A DNA stretch of 64,000 nt from Streptomyces sp. NBC_01233. Lineage in GTDB: Bacteria > Actinomycetota > Actinomycetes > Streptomycetales > Streptomycetaceae. The notes under the pieces were generated by a model. It was not told where the DNA came from. It did no database searches and was given only the letters and a program-made list of their open reading frames with translations. Location: the NCBI RefSeq assembly GCF_035989305.1, contig NZ_CP108514.1, positions 6,552,501 through 6,616,500 of the forward strand, in the 5' to 3' direction. Each line of letters begins with the position of its first letter. Position 1 is the stretch's first letter. Below, piece by piece: positions 36,297 through 44,952 of the stretch. The position numbers and the translations under genes are program-made.

Positions 36297-37085
36297 GTGC
36301 GCATCGCCAGGTTCTCGATCGACGGCAATGTCGCGTTCGGCGCGGTCGAGGGCAGCACCGCCCCCGGCGACGAAGCGACGCTCGTGCTCGACATCATCAA
36401 GGGCATCCCGTTCGCGGACTTCGAGCTCTCGGGCACGAAGGTCCCGCTGAGCAAGGTCCGGCTGCTGCCGCCCGTGCTCCCGAACAAGGTCGTGGCCATC
36501 GGCCGCAACTACGCGGAGCACGCGGCGGAGCTGGGCAACGAGGTCCCGGACGCCCCGATCACCTTCTTCAAGCCCTCCACCTCGGTGGTCGGCCCGGGCG
36601 ACCCGATCACGTACCCCTCCTTCTCCCAGGACCTCCACCACGAGGCGGAGCTCGCCGTGGTCATCGGACGCATGTGCCGCGAGGTCCCCAGGGAGCGCGT
36701 CAAGGACGTGATCCTCGGCTACACCTGCGCCAACGACGTCACCGCGCGCGACGTCCAGCAGCGGGAGAAGCAGTGGGCCCGGGCCAAGGGCTTCGACAGC
36801 GCCTGCCCCCTCGGTCCCTGGATCGAGACCGACCTGGACCCGGGCGACCTGACCATCCAGTGCACCGTCAACGGCGAACAGCGCCAGCTCGGCCGCACCA
36901 GCGACATGGTCCGCTCCATCGAAGACCTCGTCGTCCACATCACCGAGGCCATGACGCTGCTCCCGGGCGACGTCATCCTCACGGGGACCCCGGCCGGAGT
37001 CGGCCCCCTGAACGTCGGCGACGAGGTCGCCGTCACCATCGAAGGCATCGGCACTCTCACCAACAAGGTGATCAAGCGTGGTTAA
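36297..37085 (+). CDS. Fumarylacetoacetate hydrolase family protein
   Basis: The 262-residue protein has the FAH C-terminal-type fold: [13 protein letters not shown], the acidic metal ligands in [25 protein letters not shown], and [14 protein letters not shown]. Members include acylpyruvases and 2-hydroxyhepta-2,4-dienedioate isomerases; the exact reaction cannot be assigned. GTG 36297 is used. Its end overlaps the gltX start by 8 bp, so the two are translationally coupled. Confidence 0.92.
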   Translation: MRIARFSIDGNVAFGAVEGSTAPGDEATLVLDIIKGIPFADFELSGTKVPLSKVRLLPPVLPNKVVAIGRNYAEHAAELGNEVPDAPITFFKPSTSVVGPGDPITYPSFSQDLHHEAELAVVIGRMCREVPRERVKDVILGYTCANDVTARDVQQREKQWARAKGFDSACPLGPWIETDLDPGDLTIQCTVNGEQRQLGRTSDMVRSIEDLVVHITEAMTLLPGDVILTGTPAGVGPLNVGDEVAVTIEGIGTLTNKVIKRG

Positions 37086-38553
37086 CGGACCTGTCCGCGT
37101 ACGTTTCTGTCCCTCCCCGACCGGCAACCCCCACGTGGGCCTGGTCCGCACCGCCCTGTTCAACTGGGCGTTCGCCCGCCACCACGGCGGCACGTTCGTC
37201 TTCCGCATCGAGGACACCGACGCGGCCCGCGACTCCGAGGAGTCGTACGACCAGCTGCTCGCCTCGCTGCGCTGGCTCGGCTTCACCTGGGACGAGGGCC
37301 CCGAGGTCGGCGGCCCGCACGCCCCGTACCGCCAGTCCGAGCGCATGGACATCTACAAGGACGTCGCGAAGAAGCTGCTCGACGGCGGCTACGCGTACCA
37401 CTGCTACTGCACCACCGAGGAGCTCGACGCGCGCCGCGCGGCCGCCCGCGCGGCCGGCAAGCCCTCCGGCTACGACGGCCACTGCCGCGAGCTCACCACC
37501 GTGCAGGTCGAGGCGTACCAGGGCGAGCACCGCCCGGCGATCGTCCGCTTCCGGATGCCCGACGAGCCGATCACCTTCACCGACCTGGTCCGCGGCGAGC
37601 TGACCTTCACCCCGGAGAACGTGCCGGACTTCGGCATCGTCCGGGCCAACGGCGCCCCGCTCTACACGCTGGTCAACCCGGTCGACGACGCGCTGATGGA
37701 GATCACGCACGTCCTGCGCGGTGAGGACCTCCTCTCCTCGACCCCCCGCCAGATCGCGCTCTACAAGGCGCTGATCGAGCTGGGCGTCGCCAAGTCCACC
37801 CCCGCGTTCGGGCACCTGCCGTACGTGATGGGCGAGGGCAACAAGAAGCTCTCCAAGCGCGACCCCGAGGCCTCGCTCAACCTGTACCGCGAGCGCGGCT
37901 TCCTCCCCGAGGGCCTGCTGAACTACCTCTCGCTCCTCGGCTGGTCCTTCTCCAAGGACCAGGACGTCTTCTCGATCGAGGAGATGGTCCAGAAGTTCGA
38001 CATCGACGGCGTGAACGCCAACCCCGCGCGCTTCGACCTGAAGAAGGCCGAGTCGATCAACGGCGACCACATCCGCCTGCTCGACCCGAAGGCCTTCGCG
38101 GACGCCTGCGCCCCGTGGCTGCAGGCCCCGCACGCCAACTGGGCGCCCGAGGACTTCGACGCCGAGGCCTGGGAGCGCATCGCCCCGTACGCCCAGACCC
38201 GCGTCACCGTCCTGTCGGACATCACGGCCAACGTCGACTTCCTCTTCCTGAAGGAGCCGGTCGAGGACCAGGCCTCGTGGGACAAGGCGATGAAGGGCGA
38301 GCCGGCGGCCCTCCTGACGACGGCGCGCGAGAACCTGGCGAACGCCGACTGGTCGGACCCCGAGTCCCTCAAGCAGGCCGTCCTGACCGCCGGCGAGGCC
38401 CACGGTCTCAAGCTCGGCAAGGCCCAGGCCCCGGTCCGCGTGGCGGTCACCGGCCGCACGGTCGGCCTGCCGCTGTTCGAGTCCCTGGAGATCCTGGGCA
38501 AGGACCGCTCCCTGGCCCGCATCGACGCGACGCTGGCCAAGCTGGCCGCGTAG
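37078..38553 (+). CDS. gltX: Glutamyl-tRNA synthetase
   Basis: This class I synthetase charges tRNA-Glu. The 491-residue protein has the HIGH-type motif PHVG (residues 18-21, in [10 protein letters not shown]) and the KMSKS-type motif KLSKR (257-261). Actinobacteria lack glutaminyl-tRNA synthetase, so this enzyme is expected to be non-discriminating and to make Glu-tRNA-Gln for the GatCAB amidotransferase. Five tRNA-Glu/Gln genes follow about 1.5 kb downstream. It overlaps the FAH gene and ends with a hairpin. Confidence 0.97.
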   Translation: MVNGPVRVRFCPSPTGNPHVGLVRTALFNWAFARHHGGTFVFRIEDTDAARDSEESYDQLLASLRWLGFTWDEGPEVGGPHAPYRQSERMDIYKDVAKKLLDGGYAYHCYCTTEELDARRAAARAAGKPSGYDGHCRELTTVQVEAYQGEHRPAIVRFRMPDEPITFTDLVRGELTFTPENVPDFGIVRANGAPLYTLVNPVDDALMEITHVLRGEDLLSSTPRQIALYKALIELGVAKSTPAFGHLPYVMGEGNKKLSKRDPEASLNLYRERGFLPEGLLNYLSLLGWSFSKDQDVFSIEEMVQKFDIDGVNANPARFDLKKAESINGDHIRLLDPKAFADACAPWLQAPHANWAPEDFDAEAWERIAPYAQTRVTVLSDITANVDFLFLKEPVEDQASWDKAMKGEPAALLTTARENLANADWSDPESLKQAVLTAGEAHGLKLGKAQAPVRVAVTGRTVGLPLFESLEILGKDRSLARIDATLAKLAA

Positions 38554-38565
38554 CACTCCCGTACT

Positions 38566-38593
38566 CCCCCAGCTACCGCTGGGAGGGACCCCC
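38566..38593 (+). repeat. Dispersed intergenic hairpin element, copy 1
   Basis: A 28-bp element containing the hairpin CCCAGC-TACC-GCTGGG and ending in a C run. It matches 45972-45999 at 25 of 28 positions. Located 12 bp after gltX. Confidence 0.6.
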
Positions 38594-38594
38594 A

Positions 38595-38637
38595 CCGCAG
38601 GGGGCGGCAGCCGAACTCCGGCCGCCGCCCCCTGCGG
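38595..38637 (+). terminator. Terminator after gltX
   Basis: A perfect 14-bp GC stem (38595-38608 with 38624-38637) and a 15-nt loop. Confidence 0.7.
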
Positions 38638-38680
38638 CGTTGCCGGAGGCGGGCCCTGGCTGGTCTCCGGGAGAACGATC

Positions 38681-39243
38681 ATGGCATTTCACCCAGGGCT
38701 CCGCCTTCGCCTACGACGACGGCATGACGGGGCCCTCGCCCCGGTCGTCATCGGCGACGTGACCCTGCCCACGGGCCGGGTCGTCGCCTGCGACCCCTTC
38801 GTCTGCCTCGGCGAGGGCGAAGCCGAGCCGTTCAGTGTCGTGGTGGACCCGGCCCGGTACCGGGCGGAGGCCGCGATCGCCACGCTGGTGCGCCTCGGCG
38901 TCCCGGAGGGACCCCGCCCGCACACCCGGGTCGCCGCCGCGCGTCTCGTGATACGGGACACGCCGACCGTGCGCTGGGAGATGGCCGTCGCCGAGGGCCA
39001 GGACCCCGCCGTCCTCGGCGAGGACGAGTTCTACGGCTACGGCGTGGACGCGGGCACCGGCTGCTTCCACGACGCCGCCGCCGACGGCTCGTTCCCCGGC
39101 ACCGAGGACGAGGAGGGGGCGGTGTGGGCCGCCATGGAGGCGGTCGGCGACGGCCCTGGGTCGGACGTGACGCCGAGGGCCGGGTCACCTGTTTCGTGAC
39201 GGACTTCCTGGTCGTGCCCACGGCGAAGGTGCCCGCGGCGTAG
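38681..39243 (+). pseudogene. Decayed DUF4241 gene
   Basis: The middle reads as a DUF4241 protein (PVVIGDVTLPTGRVVACDPF, RWEMAVAEGQDP, DEFYGYGVDAGTGCFHDAA) in one frame. The expected N-terminal block GSAFAYDDGMTG lies in a different frame (about 38699-38734). The expected C-terminal block GRDAEGRVTCFVTDFLVVP lies in another frame after about 39160 and stops at 39243. A stretch of about 40 residues before it seems deleted. At least two frameshifts and a deletion make this a pseudogene. A frame of 172 residues (38681-39199) remains open. Confidence 0.65.
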
Positions 39244-39253
39244 GCTCGGCCCC

Positions 39254-39982
39254 ATGCCGATCCGCGCCGTGCTGTGGGACATCGACGACACCCTCTTCGA
39301 CTACACGGGGGCCGATGCCGCCGGGCTCGCGCGGCAGCTGGAGACCGAGGAGCTCGCGGACCGGTACGGGACCCCCGTGCAGGCGCTCGCGCTGTGGCGG
39401 GAGATCACCGACCGTCACTGGGCGCGCTTCGCCGCGGGTGAGGGGACGTTCCAGGGGCAGCGGCAGGACCGGGTGCGGGAGTTCCTGGAGCTGCCCGGGA
39501 TGACCGCGGACGAGGCCGGCGCCTGGTTCGACCGGTACGTCGAGCACTACAAGGCCGCCTGGGCCGTCTTCCCCGACGTCGTGCCCGTACTGGACGCCCT
39601 CGCGGCCGGCTACCGGCACGGGGTGCTCTCCAACTCCTCCACCGCCAACCAGGACCCCAAGCTGCGTCACCTCGGGCTGCGCGACCGCTTCGAGGTGCTG
39701 GTCTGCGCGGTCGAACTCGGGGTCAGCAAGCCCGAGGCGGCGGCCTTCCTGGCCGCGTGCGAGGCGCTCGGACTGCCGCCGGGCGAGGTGGCGTACGTGG
39801 GGGACCAGCCCGAGATCGACGCGCGCGGGGCCCGTGACGCCGGGCTGCTGGCGGTCTGGATCGACCGCGACGGCGGTCGCGGGCCCGGGCCCGGCGGCGC
39901 GCACCGCATCGAAGGCCTTGACCAGCTCCCGGAGCTGCTGGCAGGGGATACCCGTTTTGGAGCACGGTCAGGCATCCGGTAA
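39254..39982 (+). CDS. HAD family hydrolase
   Basis: The 242-residue protein is a haloacid dehalogenase-superfamily phosphatase. Motif I is WDIDDTLF (nucleophile Asp and acid Asp), motif II is in GVLSNSS, motif III is the Lys of GVSKPE, and motif IV is YVGDQPEIDARGA. The helical cap between motifs I and II resembles REG-2/phosphoglycolate phosphatase-like enzymes. Substrate unknown. It ends just before the tRNA cluster, whose likely promoter overlaps its stop. Confidence 0.9.
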   Translation: MPIRAVLWDIDDTLFDYTGADAAGLARQLETEELADRYGTPVQALALWREITDRHWARFAAGEGTFQGQRQDRVREFLELPGMTADEAGAWFDRYVEHYKAAWAVFPDVVPVLDALAAGYRHGVLSNSSTANQDPKLRHLGLRDRFEVLVCAVELGVSKPEAAAFLAACEALGLPPGEVAYVGDQPEIDARGARDAGLLAVWIDRDGGRGPGPGGAHRIEGLDQLPELLAGDTRFGARSGIR

Positions 39983-39985
39983 TGT
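39957..39985 (+). promoter_or_regulatory. Candidate promoter of the tRNA cluster
   Basis: TTGGAG (39957-39962), a 17-bp spacer, and TAATGT (39980-39985). This would start RNA about 75 nt before the first tRNA and overlaps the end of the HAD gene. Confidence 0.45.
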
Positions 39986-40068
39986 TCTTTCTGCGCCGCC
40001 GGAGCGGGCCGAAAGGCCGGACGGAGGCGCCACCCAAAGAAAAGCCCCCGCAAGGGGTTGACTTTTGG

Positions 40069-40140
40069 TGGGGTATAGTGTAATTGGCAACACGAGGGTT
40101 TCTGGTTCCCTTATTCTAGGTTCGAGTCCTGGTACCCCAG
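40069..40140 (+). tRNA. tRNA-Gln (anticodon CTG)
   Basis: A 72-nt cloverleaf with acceptor stem TGGGGTA/TACCCCA, anticodon CTG at 40102-40104, and T loop GGTTCGAGTCC. CCA is not encoded. It differs from the second tRNA-Gln only by a swapped base pair in the acceptor stem. Confidence 0.95.
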
Positions 40141-40167
40141 CGCAGTGCAGTAGTAACGCAGTGCTTT

Positions 40168-40240
40168 GCCCCCGTTGTGTAGCGGCCTAGCACGCCGCCC
40201 TCTCAAGGCGGTAGCGCCGGTTCGAATCCGGTCGGGGGTA
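40168..40240 (+). tRNA. tRNA-Glu (anticodon CTC), copy 1
   Basis: A 73-nt cloverleaf starting GCCCCCG, with anticodon CTC at 40200-40202 and T arm GGTTCGAATCC. Identical to the copies at 40302 and 40494. Confidence 0.95.
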
Positions 40241-40301
40241 CAGATCCTTCCCGCGAGATCTCCTGGGTCGCACCCGGACGTCTCGAAGCAGGATCGCTAG
40301 G

Positions 40302-40374
40302 GCCCCCGTTGTGTAGCGGCCTAGCACGCCGCCCTCTCAAGGCGGTAGCGCCGGTTCGAATCCGGTCGGGGGTA
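40302..40374 (+). tRNA. tRNA-Glu (anticodon CTC), copy 2
   Basis: Identical in sequence to the copy at 40168. The spacer before it is unrelated, so only the tRNA body is duplicated. Confidence 0.95.
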
Positions 40375-40398
40375 CTGTTGGTCTGGTCTAGACCACTT

Positions 40399-40470
40399 TG
40401 GGCTATAGTGTAATTGGCAACACGAGGGTTTCTGGTTCCCTTATTCTAGGTTCGAGTCCTGGTAGCCCAG
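40399..40470 (+). tRNA. tRNA-Gln (anticodon CTG), acceptor variant
   Basis: A 72-nt gene with acceptor stem TGGGCTA/TAGCCCA. The G-C pair at acceptor position 5 of the first copy is C-G here, a compensated double change. Anticodon CTG is at 40432-40434. Confidence 0.95.
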
Positions 40471-40493
40471 CGCAGTAACAGCAGCACCAGCTA

Positions 40494-40566
40494 GCCCCCG
40501 TTGTGTAGCGGCCTAGCACGCCGCCCTCTCAAGGCGGTAGCGCCGGTTCGAATCCGGTCGGGGGTA
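40494..40566 (+). tRNA. tRNA-Glu (anticodon CTC), copy 3
   Basis: Third identical tRNA-Glu. It ends 6 bp before a strong hairpin terminator that closes the five-gene tRNA transcript. Confidence 0.95.
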
Positions 40567-40572
40567 CGCATC

Positions 40573-40609
40573 GAAGAGGCCCTCCGCGTTCATCGCGGAG
40601 GGCCTCTTC
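40573..40609 (+). terminator. Terminator of the tRNA cluster
   Basis: A perfect 16-bp stem (40573-40588 with 40594-40609) and a 5-nt loop, directly after the last tRNA. Confidence 0.88.
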
Positions 40610-40763
40610 GCTTTGCGTTCACGCACGTCGTGAGCGCTCGACCCGCGGACGTGTGCGCGGATGTAAGTGCGGGCCCGGAGGCGCGTGTTCGGACGTGTGC
40701 GGCGTCGTACGCGCCCCCGGGCCCGGGGGACGGATGGGGGAAGGCCTTCGGGCCGGGAGGTGC

Positions 40764-41480
40764 TCAGCCGGAGCGGCGCAGGGCCTCCGTGAGGCGTGCG
40801 GCCGCGTCGATGACGGCCTGGGCGTGCATCCGGCCCGGGTGGCGGGTCAGCCGCTCGATCGGCCCGGAGACCGACACGGAGGCCACCACGCGGTTCGACG
40901 GCCCGCGCACCGGCGCCGAGACGGAGGCCACGCCGGGCTCCCGCTCGCCGATCGACTGCGCCCAGCCGCGGCGTCGTACGCCCGAGAGCGCCGTCGCCGT
41001 GAAGCGCGCGCCCTGCAGCCCGCGGTGGAGCCGCTCGGGCTCCTCCCAGGCCATCAGGATCTGCGCTGCCGAGCCGGCCTTCATCGGGAGCGTCGAGCCC
41101 ACCGGGACGGTGTCCCGAAGGCCCGACAGCCGCTCCGCGGCCGCCACGCAGATGCGCATGTCTCCCTGACGGCGGTAGAGCTGCGCGCTCTCGCCCGTCA
41201 CGTCGCGCAGGTGGGTGAGTACCGGTCCCGCCGTGGCCAGCAGACGGTCCTCGCCGGCCGCGGCGGCGAGCTCCGCCAGCCGCGGACCGAGGATGAACCG
41301 GCCCTGCATGTCCCTCGCCACCATCCGGTGGTGTTCCAGTGCCACGGCAAGGCGATGTGCCGTGGGTCGTGCGAGCCCTGTCGCCGCGACCAGCCCGGCG
41401 AGGGTGGCCGGACCGGACTCCAGTGCGCTCAGTACCAGAGCTGCCTTGTCGAGAACGCCGACGCCGCTAGAGTTGTCCAT
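40764..41480 (-). CDS. ndgR: IclR-family regulator NdgR (AreB)
   Basis: The 238-residue IclR-type protein has an N-terminal winged helix (SALESGPATLAGLVAATGLARPTAHRL region, residues about 17-45) and an effector domain with GSTLPMKAGSAAQILMAW. In Streptomyces the regulator divergent from leuCD is NdgR/AreB, which controls leucine synthesis and growth-phase genes and binds the leuC-side promoter. ATG 41480 is chosen; the MDNSSGVGVLDKAAL start is characteristic. The 184-bp region shared with leuC contains the expected palindrome. Confidence 0.93.
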   Translation of the reverse strand: MDNSSGVGVLDKAALVLSALESGPATLAGLVAATGLARPTAHRLAVALEHHRMVARDMQGRFILGPRLAELAAAAGEDRLLATAGPVLTHLRDVTGESAQLYRRQGDMRICVAAAERLSGLRDTVPVGSTLPMKAGSAAQILMAWEEPERLHRGLQGARFTATALSGVRRRGWAQSIGEREPGVASVSAPVRGPSNRVVASVSVSGPIERLTRHPGRMHAQAVIDAAARLTEALRRSG

Positions 41481-41494
41481 GAAACGATATTCGC

Positions 41495-41511
41495 GTCTCA
41501 CACTGTGAAAC
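41495..41511. promoter_or_regulatory. Palindrome in the ndgR-leuC promoter region
   Basis: GTCTCAC-ACT-GTGAAAC, 7-bp arms with one mismatch, 15 bp upstream of ndgR. Its position fits the autoregulatory and leuCD operator of NdgR/AreB. Confidence 0.55.
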
Positions 41512-41664
41512 GCAAGTTCAATTTTTCCAAGAACCAGCGAGTCTGTATGTGCGGGTCCACGAACCACTGGGTCCGAGCCGTCGTCCAGGACGTGGGGTAC
41601 GGACGATGCGGCGCACAAGATCTCTATGAAGCGCCGGCACAACCGGCCGGCCGGAGGGAAAGCG

Positions 41665-43089
41665 ATGGGTAGGACACTCGCGGAGAAGGTCTGGGACGAC
41701 CATGTCGTCCGGCGCGCCGAAGGCGAGCCCGACCTCCTCTTCATTGATCTGCACCTGCTGCACGAGGTGACCAGCCCGCAGGCCTTCGAGGGTCTGCGTC
41801 AGGCCGGCCGCAAGGTCCGACGCCTCGACCTCACCATCGCGACCGAGGACCACAACACCCCCACCATCGACATCGACAAGCCGATCGCGGACCCGGTCTC
41901 CCGGGCCCAGCTGGAGACGCTGCGGGCGAACTGCGCCGAGTTCGGCGTCCGCCTGCACTCGCTGGGCGACGTCGAGCAGGGCGTCGTCCACGTCGTGGGA
42001 CCGCAGCTGGGGCTGACCCAGCCCGGCACCACCGTGGTCTGCGGTGACTCGCACACCTCCACGCACGGCGCCTTCGGTGCGCTGGCCTTCGGCATCGGCA
42101 CGAGCCAGGTCGAGCACGTGCTGGCGACGCAGACGCTGCCGCTGGCCCGCCCGAAGACGATGGCGATCACCGTCACCGGCGCGCTGGCCGAGGGCGTCAC
42201 CGCGAAGGACCTGATCCTGGCGATCATCGCCAAGATCGGCACCGGCGGCGGCCAGGGCTACATCCTGGAGTACCGCGGAGAGGCCATCGAGCAGCTCTCG
42301 ATGGAAGCCCGCATGACCATCTGCAACATGTCGATCGAGGCCGGCGCCCGCGCGGGCATGATCGCCCCCGACCAGACCACCTTCGACTACCTGCAGGGCC
42401 GCGACCACGCCCCCGAGGGCGAGGACTGGGACGCGGCGGTCGCGTACTGGAAGACCCTGCGCACCGACGACGACGCGGTCTTCGACGCGGAGGTCGTCAT
42501 CGACGGCACCGCGCTGTCCCCGTTCGTCACCTGGGGCACCAACCCGGGCCAGGGCGCGCCGCTGTCGGCCAACGTCCCCGACCCGGCTTCGTACGAGGAC
42601 GCTTCGGAGCGCATGGCCGCCGAAAAGGCCCTGGAGTACATGGGGTTGACCGCCGGACAGTCGCTGCGCGACATCAAGGTCGACACCGTCTTCGTAGGTT
42701 CCTGCACCAACGGCCGCATCGAGGACCTGCGCGCCGTGGCCGGGATCGTCGAGGGCCGCAAAGTCGCCGACGGCGTACGGATGCTGGTCGTCCCGGGCTC
42801 GGTCCGCGTCGCCCTGCAGGCCGTGGAAGAGGGCCTGGACAAGGTCTTCAAGGAGGCCGGCGCCGAATGGCGGCACGCGGGCTGTTCGATGTGTCTGGGC
42901 ATGAACCCCGACCAACTGGCGCCCGGTGAACGCTCCGCGTCCACCTCCAACCGCAACTTCGAGGGCCGGCAGGGCAAGGGTGGGCGCACTCACCTGGTCT
43001 CCCCGCAGGTGGCCGCCGCCACCGCGGTGCTGGGCCATCTGGCCTCGCCCGCCGACCTGTCCGCCGCCGATGCGACCGCCGGAGTCTGA
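41665..43089 (+). CDS. leuC: 3-isopropylmalate dehydratase large subunit
   Basis: This is the catalytic [4Fe-4S] subunit that isomerises 2- to 3-isopropylmalate. The 474-residue aconitase-family protein has [14 protein letters not shown] and cluster cysteines in VGSCTNGR and [14 protein letters not shown] 41665 is chosen over an upstream ATG because GGAGGG lies 8 nt before it. leuD follows 3 bp downstream. Confidence 0.97.
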   Translation: MGRTLAEKVWDDHVVRRAEGEPDLLFIDLHLLHEVTSPQAFEGLRQAGRKVRRLDLTIATEDHNTPTIDIDKPIADPVSRAQLETLRANCAEFGVRLHSLGDVEQGVVHVVGPQLGLTQPGTTVVCGDSHTSTHGAFGALAFGIGTSQVEHVLATQTLPLARPKTMAITVTGALAEGVTAKDLILAIIAKIGTGGGQGYILEYRGEAIEQLSMEARMTICNMSIEAGARAGMIAPDQTTFDYLQGRDHAPEGEDWDAAVAYWKTLRTDDDAVFDAEVVIDGTALSPFVTWGTNPGQGAPLSANVPDPASYEDASERMAAEKALEYMGLTAGQSLRDIKVDTVFVGSCTNGRIEDLRAVAGIVEGRKVADGVRMLVVPGSVRVALQAVEEGLDKVFKEAGAEWRHAGCSMCLGMNPDQLAPGERSASTSNRNFEGRQGKGGRTHLVSPQVAAATAVLGHLASPADLSAADATAGV

Positions 43090-43092
43090 ACC

Positions 43093-43686
43093 ATGGAAGC
43101 CTTCACCACCCACACCGGCCGGGCCGTCCCGCTGCGCCGCAGCAACGTCGACACCGACCAGATCATCCCGGCCCACTGGCTGAAGAAGATCACCCGTGAC
43201 GGGTTCGAGGACGGGCTCTTCGAGGCCTGGCGCAAGGACCCGGAGTTCGTCACGAACCGCCCGGAGCGCGCCGGCGCGACCGTGCTGGTCGCCGGCCCCG
43301 ACTTCGGTACCGGCTCCTCGCGCGAGCACGCCGTCTGGGCCCTGCAGAACTTCGGCTTCAAGACGGTCATCTCCTCCCGCTTCGCCGACATCTTCCGTGG
43401 GAACTCGCTGAAGAACGGTCTGCTGACGGTCGTGCTCCCGCAGGAGACCGTCGAACGGCTGTGGAAGCTGACCGAGGCCGACCCCACCGCCGAGATCACG
43501 GTCGACCTGGTCGACCGCCAGGTGCGAGCGGAAGGCGTCGTCGCGGAGTTCGAACTCGACGACAATGCCCGCTGGCGTCTGCTGGAGGGCCTGGACGACA
43601 TCTCGCTCACCCTTCAGAACGAAGCGGACATCGCTTCGTACGAAAGCGTCCGCCCGGCCTTCAAGCCGCGCACGATTCAGGCCTGA
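43093..43686 (+). CDS. leuD: 3-isopropylmalate dehydratase small subunit
   Basis: This is the swivel subunit that completes the LeuCD active site. The 197-residue protein has [19 protein letters not shown] and the [13 protein letters not shown] substrate-binding loop. It follows leuC by 3 bp in one operon that ends at a strong terminator. Confidence 0.97.
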   Translation: MEAFTTHTGRAVPLRRSNVDTDQIIPAHWLKKITRDGFEDGLFEAWRKDPEFVTNRPERAGATVLVAGPDFGTGSSREHAVWALQNFGFKTVISSRFADIFRGNSLKNGLLTVVLPQETVERLWKLTEADPTAEITVDLVDRQVRAEGVVAEFELDDNARWRLLEGLDDISLTLQNEADIASYESVRPAFKPRTIQA

Positions 43687-43736
43687 TTCCTGCCTGATCA
43701 GCGCTTATTCACCCCCGGGTGATCACATCGGCAACA

Positions 43737-43768
43737 CTGTGCCCCCCGCCTTCCGGCGGGGGGCACAG
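43737..43768 (+). terminator. Terminator after leuD
   Basis: A perfect 14-bp stem (43737-43750 with 43755-43768) and a TTCC tetraloop, 50 bp after leuD. Confidence 0.88.
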
Positions 43769-43811
43769 CCGTTTGTTGAGGCCCCGTGAGGCGACAACTC
43801 GCCCCAGATGG

Positions 43812-43817
43812 CACAAT
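43812..43817 (+). promoter_or_regulatory. -10 box of a probable leaderless promoter
   Basis: CACAAT lies 6 bp before ATG 43824, so the RNA would start at the ATG. Confidence 0.4.
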
Positions 43818-43823
43818 CTGTGC

Positions 43824-44051
43824 ATGGAACGCGACAGTCAACTCGAGCTCTACGAACTCGTCGCGGACCGGCTGAAAGAAGCACACACACGGGTGCGCTC
43901 ACTGCAAGTCCCGGAGGGCGTAAGGATGGCGCTGTCCCGGAAGCTGTTGGTCGTCACGGCCGCGGCGAAGCACGATCTCGCCGATGCGGCAAGGCGCCTG
44001 GACAGGTTGATGAAGGACCTCGACGAGGGTCGATTCCCTGAAGGCGACTGA
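43824..44051 (+). CDS. Small helical protein, 75 residues
   Basis: Unknown function. The product is almost entirely amphipathic helix (LELYELVADRLKEAHTRV, then KLLVVTAAAKHDLADAARRL). No Cys, no membrane segment. Such a small protein between leuD and hupS is typical of Streptomyces gene order, as far as I recall. It probably has its own leaderless promoter. Confidence 0.75.
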   Translation: MERDSQLELYELVADRLKEAHTRVRSLQVPEGVRMALSRKLLVVTAAAKHDLADAARRLDRLMKDLDEGRFPEGD

Positions 44052-44113
44052 TGCGAAGGAACTCCGTAACGGCCTCCAGCGTTGCGGCACTAGGGTGATT
44101 AGCCCGTTTCGTG

Positions 44114-44143
44114 TTTGATTTGCGGTATATATCCGCCTAACGT
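44114..44143 (+). promoter_or_regulatory. Candidate hupS promoter
   Basis: TTTGAT (44114-44119), an 18-bp spacer, and TAACGT (44138-44143). The spacer contains GCGG-TATATAT-CCGC. The 5' leader would be about 45 nt. Confidence 0.45.
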
Positions 44144-44195
44144 GCGAAATAAGCTTGAACACATTCGTTCTGGCGAAGTCTCCGAAGGGGAAGAC

Positions 44196-44855
44196 GTGAA
44201 CAAGGCGCAGCTCGTAGAAGCGATTGCCGACAAGCTGGGCGGCCGCCAGCAGGCCGCGGATGCTGTCGACGCGGTACTGGACGCGATCGTCCGCGCTACC
44301 GTCGCGGGCGACCGGGTCTCGGTCACGGGCTTCGGCTCGTTCGAGAAGGTCGACCGTCCGGCCCGTTACGCCCGCAACCCGCAGACGGGAGAGCGCGTCC
44401 GGGTCAAGAAGACCTCGGTACCCCGATTCCGCGCCGGCCAGGGCTTCAAGGACCTGGTCAGCGGCACCAAGAAGCTGCCCAAGGGCGGCGAGGTGTCGGT
44501 GAAGAAGGCGCCCAAGGGCAGCCTCACGGGTGGCGCCTCCGCGACGGTCAAGAAGGCCGTGGCGAAGAAGGCCACCACCGCCAAGAAGGCCGCGGCGAAG
44601 ACCGCGGTCGCGAAGAAGGTCGCCGCCAAGAAGACCACCGCGACCGCCAAGAAGGCGGCGGTGAAGAGCACGGCCACGGCGAAGAAGGCCACGGCCACCG
44701 CCAAGAAGGCCACAACCACGGCGAAGAAGACCACCGCCGCCGCGAAGAAGACCGCCCCGGCGGCCAAGAAGGTCACCGCCGCGACGAAGGCGCCCGCCAA
44801 GAAGACGGCGACGCGCAAGGCCACCGCGAAGAAGACCACGGCCCGCAAGAAGTAG
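44196..44855 (+). CDS. hupS: Nucleoid protein HupS (HU with histone H1-like tail)
   Basis: This chromosome-compacting DNA-binding protein has 219 residues. Residues 1 to about 93 form the HU domain (NKAQLVEAIADKLGG, VSVTGFGSFEKVDRPAR, RNPQTGERV with the DNA-intercalating proline loop). The remainder is a Lys/Ala-rich tail of repeated AKK(A/T)T units similar to eukaryotic H1. In Streptomyces this two-domain HU acts in spore nucleoid compaction. GTG 44196 follows GAAGGGG. It ends with a strong terminator. Confidence 0.95.
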   Translation: MNKAQLVEAIADKLGGRQQAADAVDAVLDAIVRATVAGDRVSVTGFGSFEKVDRPARYARNPQTGERVRVKKTSVPRFRAGQGFKDLVSGTKKLPKGGEVSVKKAPKGSLTGGASATVKKAVAKKATTAKKAAAKTAVAKKVAAKKTTATAKKAAVKSTATAKKATATAKKATTTAKKTTAAAKKTAPAAKKVTAATKAPAKKTATRKATAKKTTARKK

Positions 44856-44874
44856 GGGTACGGGTCACACACGC

Positions 44875-44909
44875 CGGGCCGGCTTCCCCCTGCTGGGGAA
44901 GCCGGCCCG
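44875..44909 (+). terminator. Terminator after hupS
   Basis: A perfect 15-bp stem (44875-44889 with 44895-44909) and a 5-nt loop; it may also serve the convergent cofC unit. Confidence 0.85.
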
Positions 44910-44952
44910 CGGTGCGTTCAGTCGCAGGTCAGGAGGCCGGGAGGTCAGAAGG

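Noticed and set aside
40168..40566. Repeated tRNA sequences as integration (att) sites of a lost element
   Set aside because: The repeats are full tRNA genes, the spacers are short and unrelated, and no integrase or foreign genes lie between or beside them.
41566..41664. Leader peptide upstream of leuC
   Set aside because: The small frame overlapping the leuC start has no run of Leu codons and no ribosome site, and no attenuator hairpin follows.
44490..44850. Repetitive DNA near hupS as an independent repeat region
   Set aside because: It is the Lys/Ala-rich H1-like tail of HupS and is explained by coding.
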